Shown piece by piece: positions 24,986-36,900 of a stretch of 64,000 nt of DNA. The notes beneath the pieces were generated by a model. It searched no databases. It saw only the letters and a program-made list of their open reading frames with translations, and was not told the DNA's origin. This DNA is from Plantago major (lineage: Eukaryota > Streptophyta > Magnoliopsida > Lamiales > Plantaginaceae). The stretch lies in assembly GCA_026545765.1 (NCBI GenBank), contig JAIFAC010000475.1, positions 26,441-90,440 of the forward strand, read 5' to 3'. The position numbers and the translations under genes are program-made. How positions within the stretch are numbered: position 1 is the stretch's first letter; each line of letters opens with the position of its first letter.

Positions 24986-25520
24986 GCTATAGTTTAGGAA
25001 TGATTTTTGTAGTGTTAGTTTGGGAAACTAAGGAATAACTCCAAGGTTATTGAGCAAAGGAAGTACTTAGTTTGGGAAACTGAGAGCACTCAAAGGTTTA
25101 GTCTGATGAAAGTACTTGGTACGTGGCCAGAATAACTTCGGGGAACACTTGGTTGGGAACCTAGTGCATTTAGAAATCAAGAAAAGATATATGTAAGGTT
25201 ACCTCATTTATCTTAGTGGATTCTAGGTCTGAAAAAGACCGAAGTGGATTAGTTGAAGGATTACGCCACCTTCAGATACCGCTATAAAAAGACTTGTGTT
25301 ATTTACTTTCTGCAGTTCATTACCTGTTTTACTTATATTGCAAAGTACTTACACTTATCTTTCTGAACACGTGCACTTATCTCAGAAGTCTTCCGCTCTC
25401 TGAAATTAAGTATCAGATATCTTCACAGATATCTGAGAAACTGTGCTTATCGACAAAAGTTTTAAAAGACTATTCACCCCCTCCTCTAGTCTTTTTACTT
25501 TGCCGTTATACGGACCAACA

Positions 25521-28500
25521 TACTAAATTGTATGGATCTTGAAAACCACTAGAAACTTGATATGTATGTGGTAAAGATGTACCCCTAACTCACAAGAACA
25601 ATGTTTGGTCTCGTAGACCATAGTACTATAATATGAGTGCAACTATTGTTGTTCATACATATTTTACATGATGATGAACTATAAGTTCAATTTATTTGTA
25701 AAAGTTCTCATCTTGTACAATGAATAACATATACAATTTATGAATCTCGTTTCCCAGAAATGATTGGAGATATTTGAAGAAAAAAATAGAGGGCTGCAGA
25801 AGGAGCTAATGTCAATTTGGTATATTGGAAATGAACCACCATTATTTGATCTATACTCAAGTGCATCTCTATGGTCACACCACAAGAGGTGATTGGAGAA
25901 ATAATAAAGTTTTAAACTTTAATTAGAAGATCATAATCAATTTCTAAAAATTGATTCTTCTCATTCTCTGAAGTGAATGTGAACAATTTGCTAATTATAT
26001 ATGAAACTTTGTCCATAGCTTCACCAGAAGTGAGCATGAAATAGATCTCATCGACCTCAAGTTGAGAAAAATATACGAGTGATCAAATAAATCTCAACTT
26101 TGAAGTTTGGAGAAATGTATTAAAATATCGACCTCAAGTTGAAAGAAGTAAATGGAAATACAAAATATATCTACGACACATAGTTGGGTCTTGTTCTCCA
26201 AATAGACACATATATTCTGTTGTCCAAGCATTTGGATAGAAACTGGCATGTCATATATACCCTTATAGAGCTATTGCTATTGAAGAGTACAAATTATAAT
26301 CTATTCAATCAGACATATTATAAGATATATGTACAACAGTTCGCATCTATTACATGTCTAATACATTTCAATCTCAAGTTGGTAAAAGTAATTATATTGA
26401 GATGATGAAACTATATCAAGCACAAAGTTGATTACCTAACTGCGGTTGGGATCGAACAATGTTTATACAACATCTATCATGATCTTTAGCATTAGGAGGG
26501 ACATTACAACTAATTTCGTGAATGCTCATTAGTCTCATCATATTTACTGGTGAACTTTGGACCAAAGTGGCAATCACTCTTATTTACTACGTCTATTAGT
26601 CACTGTATATGGATTTACAAGTCCTTGCATATCACTTTCCGACTTGATGTTGTGTGAAAGCACTAGAAGTGTTTGCTACTACTACTAGTACAAAGTCATA
26701 AGTGACAACTTGTGCCTAGAAGGCATAATTACAAATGAATCACTTGATGCTTTTACCACCTGAAGTGCAAAACTTACTTGGTATAGATTATTCAAGTAGT
26801 TTTTTAAATATAAATGAAGCCTCAAAAGAAAGTTCAGGCTCTAGAAGAGTAACTACATTGAAGAACATTGTGTCCCAGAAGAACACTTGTTAGACTTACT
26901 CCTTGAAGGAGTTGATGATTATATGTCTTGATAAAAAAGACAATGATTAGTTTCTTTATGTCACATTGTTACGGCGATTATCAAAATTAATTTTGTATAC
27001 AATATTTGTGAAATTTCACTACTGTCAGCAAGAAGATTGACACATTCTCTAGAATTAGTCACTACTGACGAAGCTTGGCGGAAAGTGATAATATTGAACA
27101 TTATGTTTGATGTGACAAATTTGGCCATACGGTTACAACTTTACCGTTTTTGTGAAACCTGAAGTTCTCATATACAAAATATAATTATGTGCTGAAAGCT
27201 TTCTCATGTTGTAATTCAATTGTATCAGTGGCAAGACACAACATTGAGTAAGCATGAGAATTGAGATCTTGAAAATAAACAATATCACACTCATCAAGTT
27301 GATAAGATTGATACAATATAAGTGGCCAGAAGTCTACATGTATCTTTCAATTGTTTTACAATTAAAGTTTATTGAGTGAGTTAGTTGATCTCTATTTTGG
27401 GGCAAATTTATTTTCAGCGCTATCTATAAAATCCAACTGTGCAAATATGTTAACTTCCCCATTGTTATGTTCTTTTGAAGAGAACTAGACATGAGAAACT
27501 TATTCTAAGGTGGACACTATGATGTTTGATAATAAATAAATCGTCCAATGAACCTATCCCTTAGAGATAGGTTTTACCACCTTAAGGGGAGGATGAAGGA
27601 TAAAGCTGGTAAAATGAATTAGATTCCCAAACTAAACCGGAAGTTTAGACTTGTTAAATATGAAATACATCAAATAGATGTTCAAAAGGATATGATGATG
27701 TATCATATATAAACTAGTTAGATCTTTCAAAATTACCGAGATATGTTCAACCATAAAATTTTATGATTTATTCTTGACCGCTATGATCAATTTGAAGCAT
27801 CTGAGTTCTGGTCGGTGATATAATGGTATGTGTTGAACATTGAGGTATCTTACCTATTTATTAATGACGATGCACTGAAGTGCGATATATGCGGTTCCAG
27901 ATATTACATACAATATAGGAAAATGGCAAGATAAAGCAGTTGGTCCTCTTGAAGAGTATGATATGGCCATGAAATGCATATATATATCTGAATTATAATA
28001 GATGGCATATATAAAATGAAATGGTACCTCCAAAATATTCATATATCAATTATCAGTACTGATTTGAAAAATCTAAGAAAGAGATTTGAAATGGAACCGA
28101 GAAATTTATAAGCATATGCAAAATTCGATGGACATGAATTCTTATACATGTAAGTGGGGATCTTACATGTGAATCCATTCGATAACATAATGATGATGAT
28201 AAAAATGAGCTCATGGACCTGAAGTCCGATTGATTAACGAATTCGAAATACGTACGGTACCGTTGCATTATCGAGTCAAATTTCATGTGCATTTAGATAC
28301 TAAGTAATACATCCTAATATGTTTATTGTTGCATAGCTTACATTATTTAGTTTTTTCTAGTATCCTTATGTATCATGTTGCATACTCACATGTTTATTCT
28401 TATATTGTGAATGTTATCACTCATACACAACCCTCAGGTTGTGCACATGAAACTGATTGGCTTGACATACAAGTCATATGGGTTGAGAAAGTTTAATGAG

Positions 28501-29742
28501 GGGAGTTATCAACTCCAACAGTTAGTCCCAGAAGGAGACTAAAAGTATCATGTTAACAAACATGGATTGAATGAGGAAAGTTCTTGAAGAACTATTTTCT
28601 TTTTATCTCTAGACTGATTCTATAATCAACTTCACGTCGACGACATGAAAATGTATATTCATTACATTGAACAAGTGAAGTATAAGATAAGATTCTCAAA
28701 ATTTGTAAATAGTAGTATTTGTTACATCAATGATAGCTCAACCTGAAGTTTGAGCATATACAATGATTACTCTTGTTAACAATATTGAGATTGACATGGT
28801 CCAAAAGTACCTTAATCATTTGTCAACTAAGAATACAAATTCTTAAAAGCCGAGTTAACAAGAAGTTTACAATCCTTTACTATACCTTCTGAAGAAGGTA
28901 TGTATCTTGTCATGTAAAGGGAGATAATGACTGAAAAGCCATGAGTGCTTTTGCGCATTCCATAGGATCAATTGTTGCACTCTTTTTCCCTTGCTAGGTT
29001 TTTACCCCATCGGGTTTTTCCTAATGAGGTTTTTAACGAGGCAACATTTTAAGCGCATATATGGTTATTTCCATATCTCCATGATTGTGACATATGTTGT
29101 AAAGATAAGGTTATATAACTTGATAGTTATCTTTACATTTACAAATATGATGGAGATTTAGAATTCATTTTCTCGTGACAAGATTATTTTGCAAAGTTTT
29201 CAAAATGATCACATATCATATTGAAGAAAACTTAAAATATAGTTTGAAGAAATCTAATTCTTCAAGTGCTCGAGACGTTCTTCTCATGAAGATAAACGTA
29301 TATATCGACAAATTTTTGTGTTCTTATTCTAACCATGCAGAAACACTTGAGGACTTATGTGATGAACAATATATGGTGGGACATTCGTTGCTCATTGAAG
29401 ATAATTCAGATACATGATGGATGAAGTTACTTGCGAAGCACTTTACGTTCAACATATAATGTTGATAATGTCAATCAACAAATTGTCCAGAAGACAATAT
29501 GAATATGGTGGATATAAATGAAATGATGCACTCATGAGGGGGAGCAAATACGCACTGTAATCTTTTCCTTGACTAAGGTTTTTCTTAGCAAGGTTTTTAA
29601 CGAGGCAGTATTACCAAAGCGTATTTTCTTTTAATAAGGATGATGTACTCTGTTTTCTTTCACTAGACTTTTTCCTACTCGGTTTTTGCTAGTAAGGTTT
29701 TAACAAGGAAAATTTTAAAGTAAATGTACAATCAAGGGGGAG
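25521..29742 (+). mobile_element. Copia-like interior, right part, decayed
   Basis: Long AT-rich relic with no readable integrase, RT or RNase H. Its 3' end has the TTTTTCC...CGGGTTTTTCC...TTTTTAACGAGGCA phrase twice (about 28980-29045 and 29568-29610), a layout seen downstream of pol in many plant Copia elements. It ends in the purine-rich AAGGGGGAGTG before the 3' LTR. The 80-codon frame at 29175-29417 (plus) has no recognised similarity. Confidence 0.5.
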
Positions 29743-30094
29743 TGTCATGTAATAATATGATCCTTCAAGGTTTTAACGAGGCATTCTCAAGTCGATGAAT
29801 GTTCATTCACCACATCCACTTCTTTGTAACTCTTGCTACTATCACTTATTGATTATAGGTTAAAGGTCACCATTTACGTTCTATTGTAACTCTTGTAACT
29901 CCATTGACCCCTACTATTATCTTTATTATGAGATTAAATCTACTCCTACTTTTGGCGCATAAATAGTGGGCTGATATTTGTTGAATACGCTTGTATCATT
30001 TGATAAGATGAATGATATATTTTTCTACTCTACTTTCTCCTTTCTTATTGTTCTTCTTTTCTTTCCTATCACATTAGTTATATAATCTCTAACA
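29743..30094 (+). repeat. 3' LTR of the Copia-like element
   Basis: 352 bp, TGT to AACA, followed by the AATGT duplication. It has a TATA-like CATAAATAG (about 29959). Its first 40 bases include TTTTAACGAGGCA, the phrase repeated in the interior just upstream, which the 5' LTR lacks. Confidence 0.8.
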
Positions 30095-30099
30095 AATGT

Positions 30100-30960
30100 G
30101 ACTTATTAAAAGTAATAATAATAATTAATAATTTATTATTAATAATTAATATAATAATATAACAAAATAGTTGGCGCGTGGAGGATGACCCGATTTATAC
30201 TCAATTTACATCGGCGGTACAATTATCTATAAAAGGCCCAGTCTCAGCTTTCAACAATACAAGGCGCGTGTAAGTTACGAAACCCTTATCTCTCTCCATC
30301 TATCTCGCTTCAATTTTCTCCTTGAGAACATTAACTTTTCAAGCTTCATTCGATTCGATTCATTCGATTCGATTCGATTCTGCTTGGTTATATTTTATCT
30401 TCTGATTGATTCGATTCGATAAATTTGATTTGAAAAACGTGGCTTCTGTGAAAAATTTGTCCGGTCTTATTCGGGTGATCTCACCTCCCACACTAACAAA
30501 CCGCTTACACGGTATTACGATGAATATACTGTTCAGGCCATGGAAGCACCACTATTAATTGACATCGATTTTGTTTAGGCCATGGATTAGACGATGCTCA
30601 ATGGCGATCTCTTCACAAGTATGGTAGTCTGGTTGAGAAGCTCAAACCCTACACTGCTCAGTCAATTCTCCTCTTCGATTAAATTACTCGATCTCATCTC
30701 TCTACCTTCATATTAACTCACGGATTGAAGCTCATTCGGACTATTATGCTCCTAGATCTGTTGCAGGCTAAGAAGGTGGTTTAGCGGAGGCTTCGAAGCA
30801 ACTGGAAGAGGTGAAGCGAAGGAGAAAGAAAAGGATGGTGGTGAACAGACATCGAACAAGACAAAAGGACGAATCTTTGGGTGCTTCAGAGCAGAATGAA
30901 GCTTCTTCAATGAATATACATACTGTTCAGAGTTTAGGAAATTCTTCTGGTGACATAAAT
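30100..30960 (+). pseudogene. Promoter-like and exon-like remnant, gene not recognised
   Basis: A TATAAAAGGCCCAGT stretch (about 30230) is followed by a pyrimidine-rich leader (CTTATCTCTCTCCATCTATC) and a GATTC array. Then come short readable pieces: LDDAQWRSLHKYGSLVEKL (about 30587-30643) and, in another frame, SKQLEEVKRRRKKRMVVNRH (about 30795-30855). In-frame stops separate the pieces. The last frame (30811-31119) runs into a MITE, so its end is not native. It looks like a decayed gene or gene fragment. I do not recognise the family. Confidence 0.4.
30335..30425. repeat. GATTC pentamer arrays around a shared core, copy 1
   Basis: TTCGA pentamers, then CTGCTTGGTTATATTTTATC, then more GATTC pentamers. 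The core recurs at 44020-44130 and 45403-45562. Confidence 0.75.
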
Positions 30961-30966
30961 TTAATA

Positions 30967-31204
30967 CACTCCCTCAAGATTCCAAAAAAATCTTTCTATT
31001 TTAACTTTAACCAGTCAACTATTTTCGAATTTAACTACAAATTACTCTTAAAATATAATAATAAATTATTTAATAAAATCATATATTCAAATTTTAATTC
31101 TTGTATTTTCATTATATGATTTTATTAAATTATTTAAAATTACAGTTTAAGAGTAATTTGTCAATATAAAATGAAAAAGTTAATGAAATATCTTGAGGAG
31201 ATGT
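30967..31204. mobile_element. Stowaway-type MITE, 238 bp
   Basis: Flanked by TA. Ends CACTCCCTCAAGATT and ATATCTTGAGGAGATGT are inverted copies. The centre is a hairpin made of CAAATTACTCTT against AAGAGTAATTTG around TTTAATAAAATCATAT. The same internal hairpin words occur in the MITE at 42031. Confidence 0.78.
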
Positions 31205-33214
31205 TAAGGGGGTGAATGATGATATATAATCAAAACAGTATCATTACACGAACCTCACAAATTGTATTTATTGTCTACACAAATCAATTCATTAAGATTA
31301 GCACAAACAATTAAATCTTCGTTGTTACTAATAAACTAAGCATATGTATTGAACGAATTCGCAGAAGACACTTCACCAATACCTCCTAAAAAATCTTTAA
31401 AAACTCAGTAAATGCGATTCGATCTGAACAACTTGTAACATCCATCTAAGAAAAACATAGTTTACATCCAAAATATGCTTCCATGTGTAGCGTGTATCGC
31501 TAATTCTAGTTGATAAATAAGATACTTATAACGAGGCAGATGTAATATTATTAGAAGTATGAATATGGCAAAAAATAATAATTGATGGAGTCCTAGCCCA
31601 TAGGGCATAGGCCCAGTATCAAAGCCCGAGCTCATTACTGTGAAATGAGTTAACATTCGCAAATTAGGTTGGAAAAATCCAGTTGCGTCGATTTTTAGCA
31701 ACCACAATTAAAGATTTTCGACCAGACTATTTAATCTTCTACCTCTTCACTTTTCCCAATGGGTTTTCACGGGGCAAAGAAAATGATTCAACTTCACCGA
31801 CCTTGGTCTTTCTGGATATATTAGTGCAATGGAAAATGGTAGAATGCGGTAAGCATATCCTCTAGACTAACTCAACAAAATTAACCAGGAGAAGTTGTTG
31901 TCCCACTTAAAAGCTCTTGGGATCTCACCAAAATTATTTGTTTTGGGAGTGGATGGATGTCTTCATTGTTCAAGCTTCATATATGCAACCTCCCCACCTC
32001 AACATATGATGCGGGACGAATTACATTAAACTTTGACTTATGTGTCATTCCTAATTACCCAACTTGATTAGGCAAGTGATTCATGTAGTTGAAGGTATGT
32101 GGTTTTCAAAAAAGAAAAAAAAACCACATGTTAATCAATGTTGATGATCTCATAGTATTTCTTCTGGTGAGAGGGTGAGAATGGCAGGGTAAGGCAAGGG
32201 GTTTATGAAACCAATTTCTCTGTATCTTAATAAGAGGTTAGTCAACCAAGTTAGATGATAACACGTGGCGTCGGAGTGTGGCACGTTTAGATCACGCATG
32301 TAGACTTGCTTTGTGTTAGACCTAAGATTACTCACTGTGCACGGCCAATTTTTGGTCGAGTCGCCGGACGACTCCTCCCGCGACCTGTGACTGCCCAATG
32401 TGATAGTGGTCATGGAGAAATGCATGAGTTTTTTAATTTTTATTTTATTTTTTAATTACTTATAATAGTTATATTATTAAGAATATTCAAATATATTGAA
32501 GATTTGGAGTTGAAAATAGTGTTTTTTATTTAAATCGAACAGCAAAGCTGAACAACATAAATTACTAATAAAAATGGTGAATTGTGAGGTGTGAGGAAGT
32601 ATGTCTTCACTTGTGCTACAGTTATAGATCTCGAAAAAATATGACCGTCGATATAATTTTTATATTTTTTAAAATTCAAAATAAGAAAAAAATGAAAAAG
32701 AAAATAAAAAAGGGGCCCAAATTATAACTGAAGTCCGAATTCGCCACTTCCTGAGTTGTGGGGGGAGCGCCCACAGTGGGCAAGTCAAGCGACCGCTCCG
32801 TCACGACTTGCCCATAGTGGGTGGTATAACCCAATGAATATGGGAGCTCGGACAAGCCACAAATTGGTACATGAGGTGGGTCCTGAACTAGTGTGAAATA
32901 ACATAATCAATCCCCATTTCCAAGGAGACCCATGCGGAGTCACCAAAGGACGGACCACCTGATGACCTTATATGATTGTATTATGGTTCTTCTGTCGACG
33001 TGGGGGTCGGACCTCAAAGTGAGGGACTTTAAAACGTACATAAGTCGAGTTCCCAACACTGGATTTAAGTGTTTTTTATCCATGCTCCAATGCCCTGATC
33101 CCGAGTTCCCAACACTGCCTCCCACTCTCCCACAAATCAACAATACTACAGTTAGAGTTGGTCTACTAGAAACAATGGTACATTTGGGGAGTATTCTTAC
33201 CAATTGTATAACAC

Positions 33215-33216
<2 letters not shown>
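31205..33216. other. Unassigned intergenic DNA
   Basis: Short frames of 60-125 codons on both strands show no domain. A block at 32340-32840 has GCCCACAGTGGGCAAGTC, ACTTGCCCATAGTGGG and CTGCCCAATGTGATAG, a style seen in PIF/Harbinger MITEs, but its ends could not be fixed. Confidence 0.4.

Positions 33217-33248
<32 letters not shown>
33217..33248 (+). repeat. A32 homopolymer followed by GAA repeats
   Basis: Thirty-two A residues, then GAAGAAGAAG. It could be the poly-A tail of an old retroposon, but no element body is recognised on its 5' side. Confidence 0.9.
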
Positions 33249-33250
<2 letters not shown>

Positions 33251-33969
33251 AGAAGAAGCTGCATGTGCATACTGACCAAAGATTGCACGGAGCTTTATTC
33301 TGTAAATGATTACAGATGATTAATAAAGACACTTTGACTGTCATCAATCATTTCTTGATTGCTACAGAGTGCTATCGCTTCTGCAATTTCCGGGTAAGTC
33401 AAGGTAGCATTTAATAATTCAACACTCTCTCTGTTCTTCCTTATAGCGAACTTGTATGGTCCGACTAATTTTTTCTATATAATTTCATCGACACAACCAT
33501 AATCAATTATGCAAAAGACTTGAAGTTGATGTTGGGCTCTTACAATTACTATATTTGCATTCATTTTCATGTTATCCACTAATGCTTGCAAAGAATCTAC
33601 CAAGACTGGATCTGGAAAAACCAGTAGATCTTAACCTCCAATATGCCAATGCCATTGGTTTCCATGTATAAATAATCAGTGATTTAAATGATTAATTCTA
33701 TCTTCACACTTCGCAGATCACAGCCCAAGATCCATAACACGACTACCAGCAGATGTGGGGCTTCAATCAAGACATGCACAAAACTGATGCGAATACCAAA
33801 ATGTAGTCTGGGAGGATAAAAATATTACAAAATCAGTACATCCCAAAATAAATAAGAGAAAACGCCGCAGAATCCTCTCTTCATATGCCTGAGTCTTTTG
33901 GGAGGTAATGTATTCTGAATGCCATAACACAGTTTGAGATGATGGGAGAGAGGGTATATCTGAATCTGA
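33249..33969. other. 3' side of eIF3j
   Basis: Includes the 3'UTR of the minus-strand eIF3j gene, of unknown length, and AT-rich intergenic DNA. No other gene seen. Confidence 0.5.
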
Positions 33970-36900
33970 TCACATGAAATCATAGTCGTCAAAATCATCA
34001 TAAGTATCAACAGCCACGTCATCATCTGGCTTGCCAACATGCAGCTGCTTCTTCTTTCCACCTAACAGAAAGAATAGTTGTTCAAAAACCCATTTAGTCG
34101 ATCAAGCATTCAACTCCATAAACGACAATTAATTTTTCTCCACTGCGCAACTGCAACTGAAAATTCACATACCTTTCTTCTTGCCAGTATTAGCTTCTTT
34201 TTCTGCCTTAATCTTTTCATTTGCAATCGCAGTCACGGAAGAGGCTACTTCTTTGGCGTCTGCACCTTTCATAGAAGTCAATGATAATCTCATTACAGAC
34301 TTCAGCAACCCAATATAGTGATAGCTTTTCTGCAACACAGAAGACAACAGTCAAGCATCCTGCAGAAAAATCATATAAGATAGAAATAGAAAAGCCCAAG
34401 CAAGTAACAAACCTCAAAGGGGCGAAGCTTATGAGCAATAAGTTCTGCGTACTCGTTGAAATCGCTTTCAGATTTAGGAATAAAATTGTCAATCGTCTTA
34501 TCATCACCACCCTTCTTGGCAAATAATTCTGCAGTGGACTTGTAATCAGCTTCTTCAACAAGCCTGCAGAAAAGCATAAAAGACAATCTTATATCTAAGC
34601 TAGTACAGTCTCTAACACTTGCTAGATTTTTTCATCTCAGGGGACATAAGAAAAGCTCAAGTATAAATAAAGGATCATTGCTGATGATGGTCATAGTTGT
34701 GGATTAAAAGTTTGAAAGAGTCCTTGGTTTATCAAATTCTAGTCCAAGATAAAGCCACAAAACAATAATACATTCTAAGTTTACACTTCAGGAGCAAATC
34801 ATTTATAATACAAAATTGTTTACCTTAAATTTGGCCTTCCATTCGAAGGGCCCCCCCCCCCCCCCAACAAAAAAAAAAAAACCACCTTTAAGGTTTGAAT
34901 GGGTGATTTGCCCCCGTGAAGTTTCGAATTTGGTGCGTGCAATTTGCCTCGTGAAGTTAAAATTTAGTGCCTGTATACAAAAGGGGCTAGCCGCACCAAG
35001 TTTACACTTCAGAAGCAAATCGCACATTCAAATTTGAGGGGGGCAGTTCGCACAAAAGTATATACTTTAAGGTGCCAAACAACACATGCAGACTCCAGGG
35101 GCACCTTGGACAGAGCCAAACTTAAGAGGGCTAAAAAGCATTTTAACCAGAAAATGAGCCATGGGGAATGTGTCAAACACCTGGCTGGGTTATTTTCATA
35201 ATGTTGAGGAAACACTGGTCTTTCCTAAGAATTCCATCTTATTTATTTCCAGTGCATGTTGATACAAACACTAGGATGGAATGACTGAGTTACACATAGT
35301 AACAATAATAATTGACAAATTACAATGTACGATTGAGATTGAGCAAATGGTCACAATGGAAGTTAGATCACAACTCAACCAGAAAGCACAGGCAGAGATA
35401 CAAATGTGGATATGTCAAAGTTCCATAAAATAGGACAAAGATAGATGAAGATTATTTTTATTTTTTATATTCCGTTAATATAATAAATACTAGATGGCAT
35501 AAAAGCTCTAAAGGGAAACCAGGGGTATGCAACCTCTAACAATCAAAGCCAGGGAAGACTTATGCAGCCTAGAAGTCTCTAATATATTTATGTTAACAGC
35601 CAAAATATAGATTATCAATGTATCACGGTGTATCCATACCAGAGGCATATTAAACCAGGTATGCCACGACGAAAAATGTATCCGAGCATTGTTAAAATTA
35701 ATCACTTCTATATTATATTTACATTAGAGATGCAACCTTCACATAGTCCAGCCAATAACAGGTTTCAAATAGCCATAACGTAAGAAAAATATAAATTACA
35801 GGCTGAGGCAATGCATTACATGAGGCAGTATAATTTACAGGGTAACAAGGTGAACAACAGCAGTGAGGGCCAGGGGATCGACCTCAAATATTTGAAAGAT
35901 ATGTGCAACCAATCATACGAGAAATATATTCTGTGCAACGTGCATTGCAGAAAACTATGATCTCTCTAAACTTATTCCTATTATCCTATATACCTAATTA
36001 ATCTCAAAATCAAGACGTCCAGGCAATAAACAGACACAAAACAGTGTGGGGATCAATTTTACATGTATTCAAAACATTATAAGCACACCTCTGTTGGCGA
36101 AGCTTTTCTTCTACAGGATCTAAAGGATCCTCCTGTGGAATTTCAATAGCCTTCCCTTTCTTTTCACTTGACTTTGCAGCAGACTTTTTAGGAACCTTTT
36201 CAGCAGTCGGCTCTACTTTAGGTGCCTGAAACATCATGCATAGAGTAAACAACCAACCAACCATAGACGTGTCAAGAGTTGAAGTACCATATTCAAAACC
36301 TCAAGGGGTTTCACCTCCACAAAACCCCTCCAGTAAGGAAAGGAGTATGGCTAAAGATAATGTAAAGCCAGTCTAAAAGGCATCATGTAATGGCCATTCT
36401 TCAAATGAGATCACTGAAAGTAACTTAAAACCATAAATACAGAAAAAAGTTCAGTGGTTCGTGATGAACTGATTTACCAGAATAAAAAAGATTCGGAAAA
36501 AAAGAAGGGCCAGGAATCAATTTTTGCTACGTAGGACTTCCAATTGTTTTATAAACACCTCTCCAAATATCTTCAAGAATGAGGCAGGAATTGAGATGGA
36601 ACAACTGTGGACATCGAACTTCTGAGGTACTTATGAGTAGTTTCTAGAGACAAATGACAATGGCCATCTTCCACGGTAATTATAATTAAATACTTGGTTT
36701 TTATATTAAGTATTTTCACAATAAAAGAACAGAGAAACTGTGTCCATAACATCATTAAATAATGGAAATCTAAACACCCCACCTGCTATCTACAGTCTAA
36801 CAGGGCAATGAGGAGCAAGCGGTGCAATCAAATGACATTATTTCACGTAATACAGACTTTCATCGGTGCCAGGGGCGCATTAGAAAATAACTACCCTCTC

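Larger units (their letters stand above)
19582..25014 (+). mobile_element. CACTA (En/Spm) element 1, deletion derivative
   Basis: Begins CACTATAAGAAAG and ends CTTTTTGTAGTG-like (TTTTTGTAGTG), with the 3-bp target duplication TTA on both sides (19579-19581, 25015-25017). Subterminal arrays of GGGACGGATA/TATCCGTCCC lie inside both ends. A pyrimidine-rich leader with a likely splice donor (about 20018) and a tnp2-derived frame follow. It is 5433 bp, of which 1151 bp is a later nested CACTA. Confidence 0.92.
18651..25520 (+). mobile_element. SIRE-like solo LTR split by a CACTA element
   Basis: Without the CACTA insert this is a block of about 1.43 kb starting TGTTAGG and ending in a CTATTCACCCCCTCCTCTAG-type stretch and GGACCAACA. 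That ending is typical of SIRE/Maximus Copia LTRs. A TATA box (GCTATAAAAAG, about 25281) lies upstream of it. Neither a coding interior nor a second LTR is present, so it is read as a solo LTR left by recombination. The flanks TAGGA and TACTA are only a weak target duplication. Confidence 0.55.
17035..30094 (+). mobile_element. Copia-like LTR retrotransposon, host of a nested series
   Basis: Related LTRs at 17035-17438 and 29743-30094 both start TGT and end AACA. They are bounded by the same 5-bp target duplication AATGT (17030-17034 and 30095-30099). A GTTATCAGCACG motif, common just inside plant Copia LTRs, follows the 5' LTR. A purine-rich AAGGGGGAGTG precedes the 3' LTR. Removing the nested 6.87 kb leaves an interior of about 5.4 kb, a normal Copia size. 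No intact protein frame remains, so class rests on LTR style, motif and size. Confidence 0.75.

Noticed and set aside
18646-25525. A clean target duplication for the SIRE-like solo LTR
   Set aside because: The 5-base flanks TAGGA and TACTA match at only three places, and a longer GTAT(A)GGA match does not fit a TG...CA end. The solo LTR call rests on its end sequences, not on a duplication.
32340-32840. PIF/Harbinger MITE
   Set aside because: Terminal-looking words are present, but no matching inverted ends with a 3-bp duplication could be placed.
32932-33347. Frames of 125 and 135 codons on both strands
   Set aside because: Both run through the A32 homopolymer (poly-Lys and poly-Phe) and show no domain.
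33825-34561. Several frames overlapping the eIF3j exons in other phases
   Set aside because: They cross exon borders or lie in the wrong frame. The spliced eIF3j frame explains the sequence.
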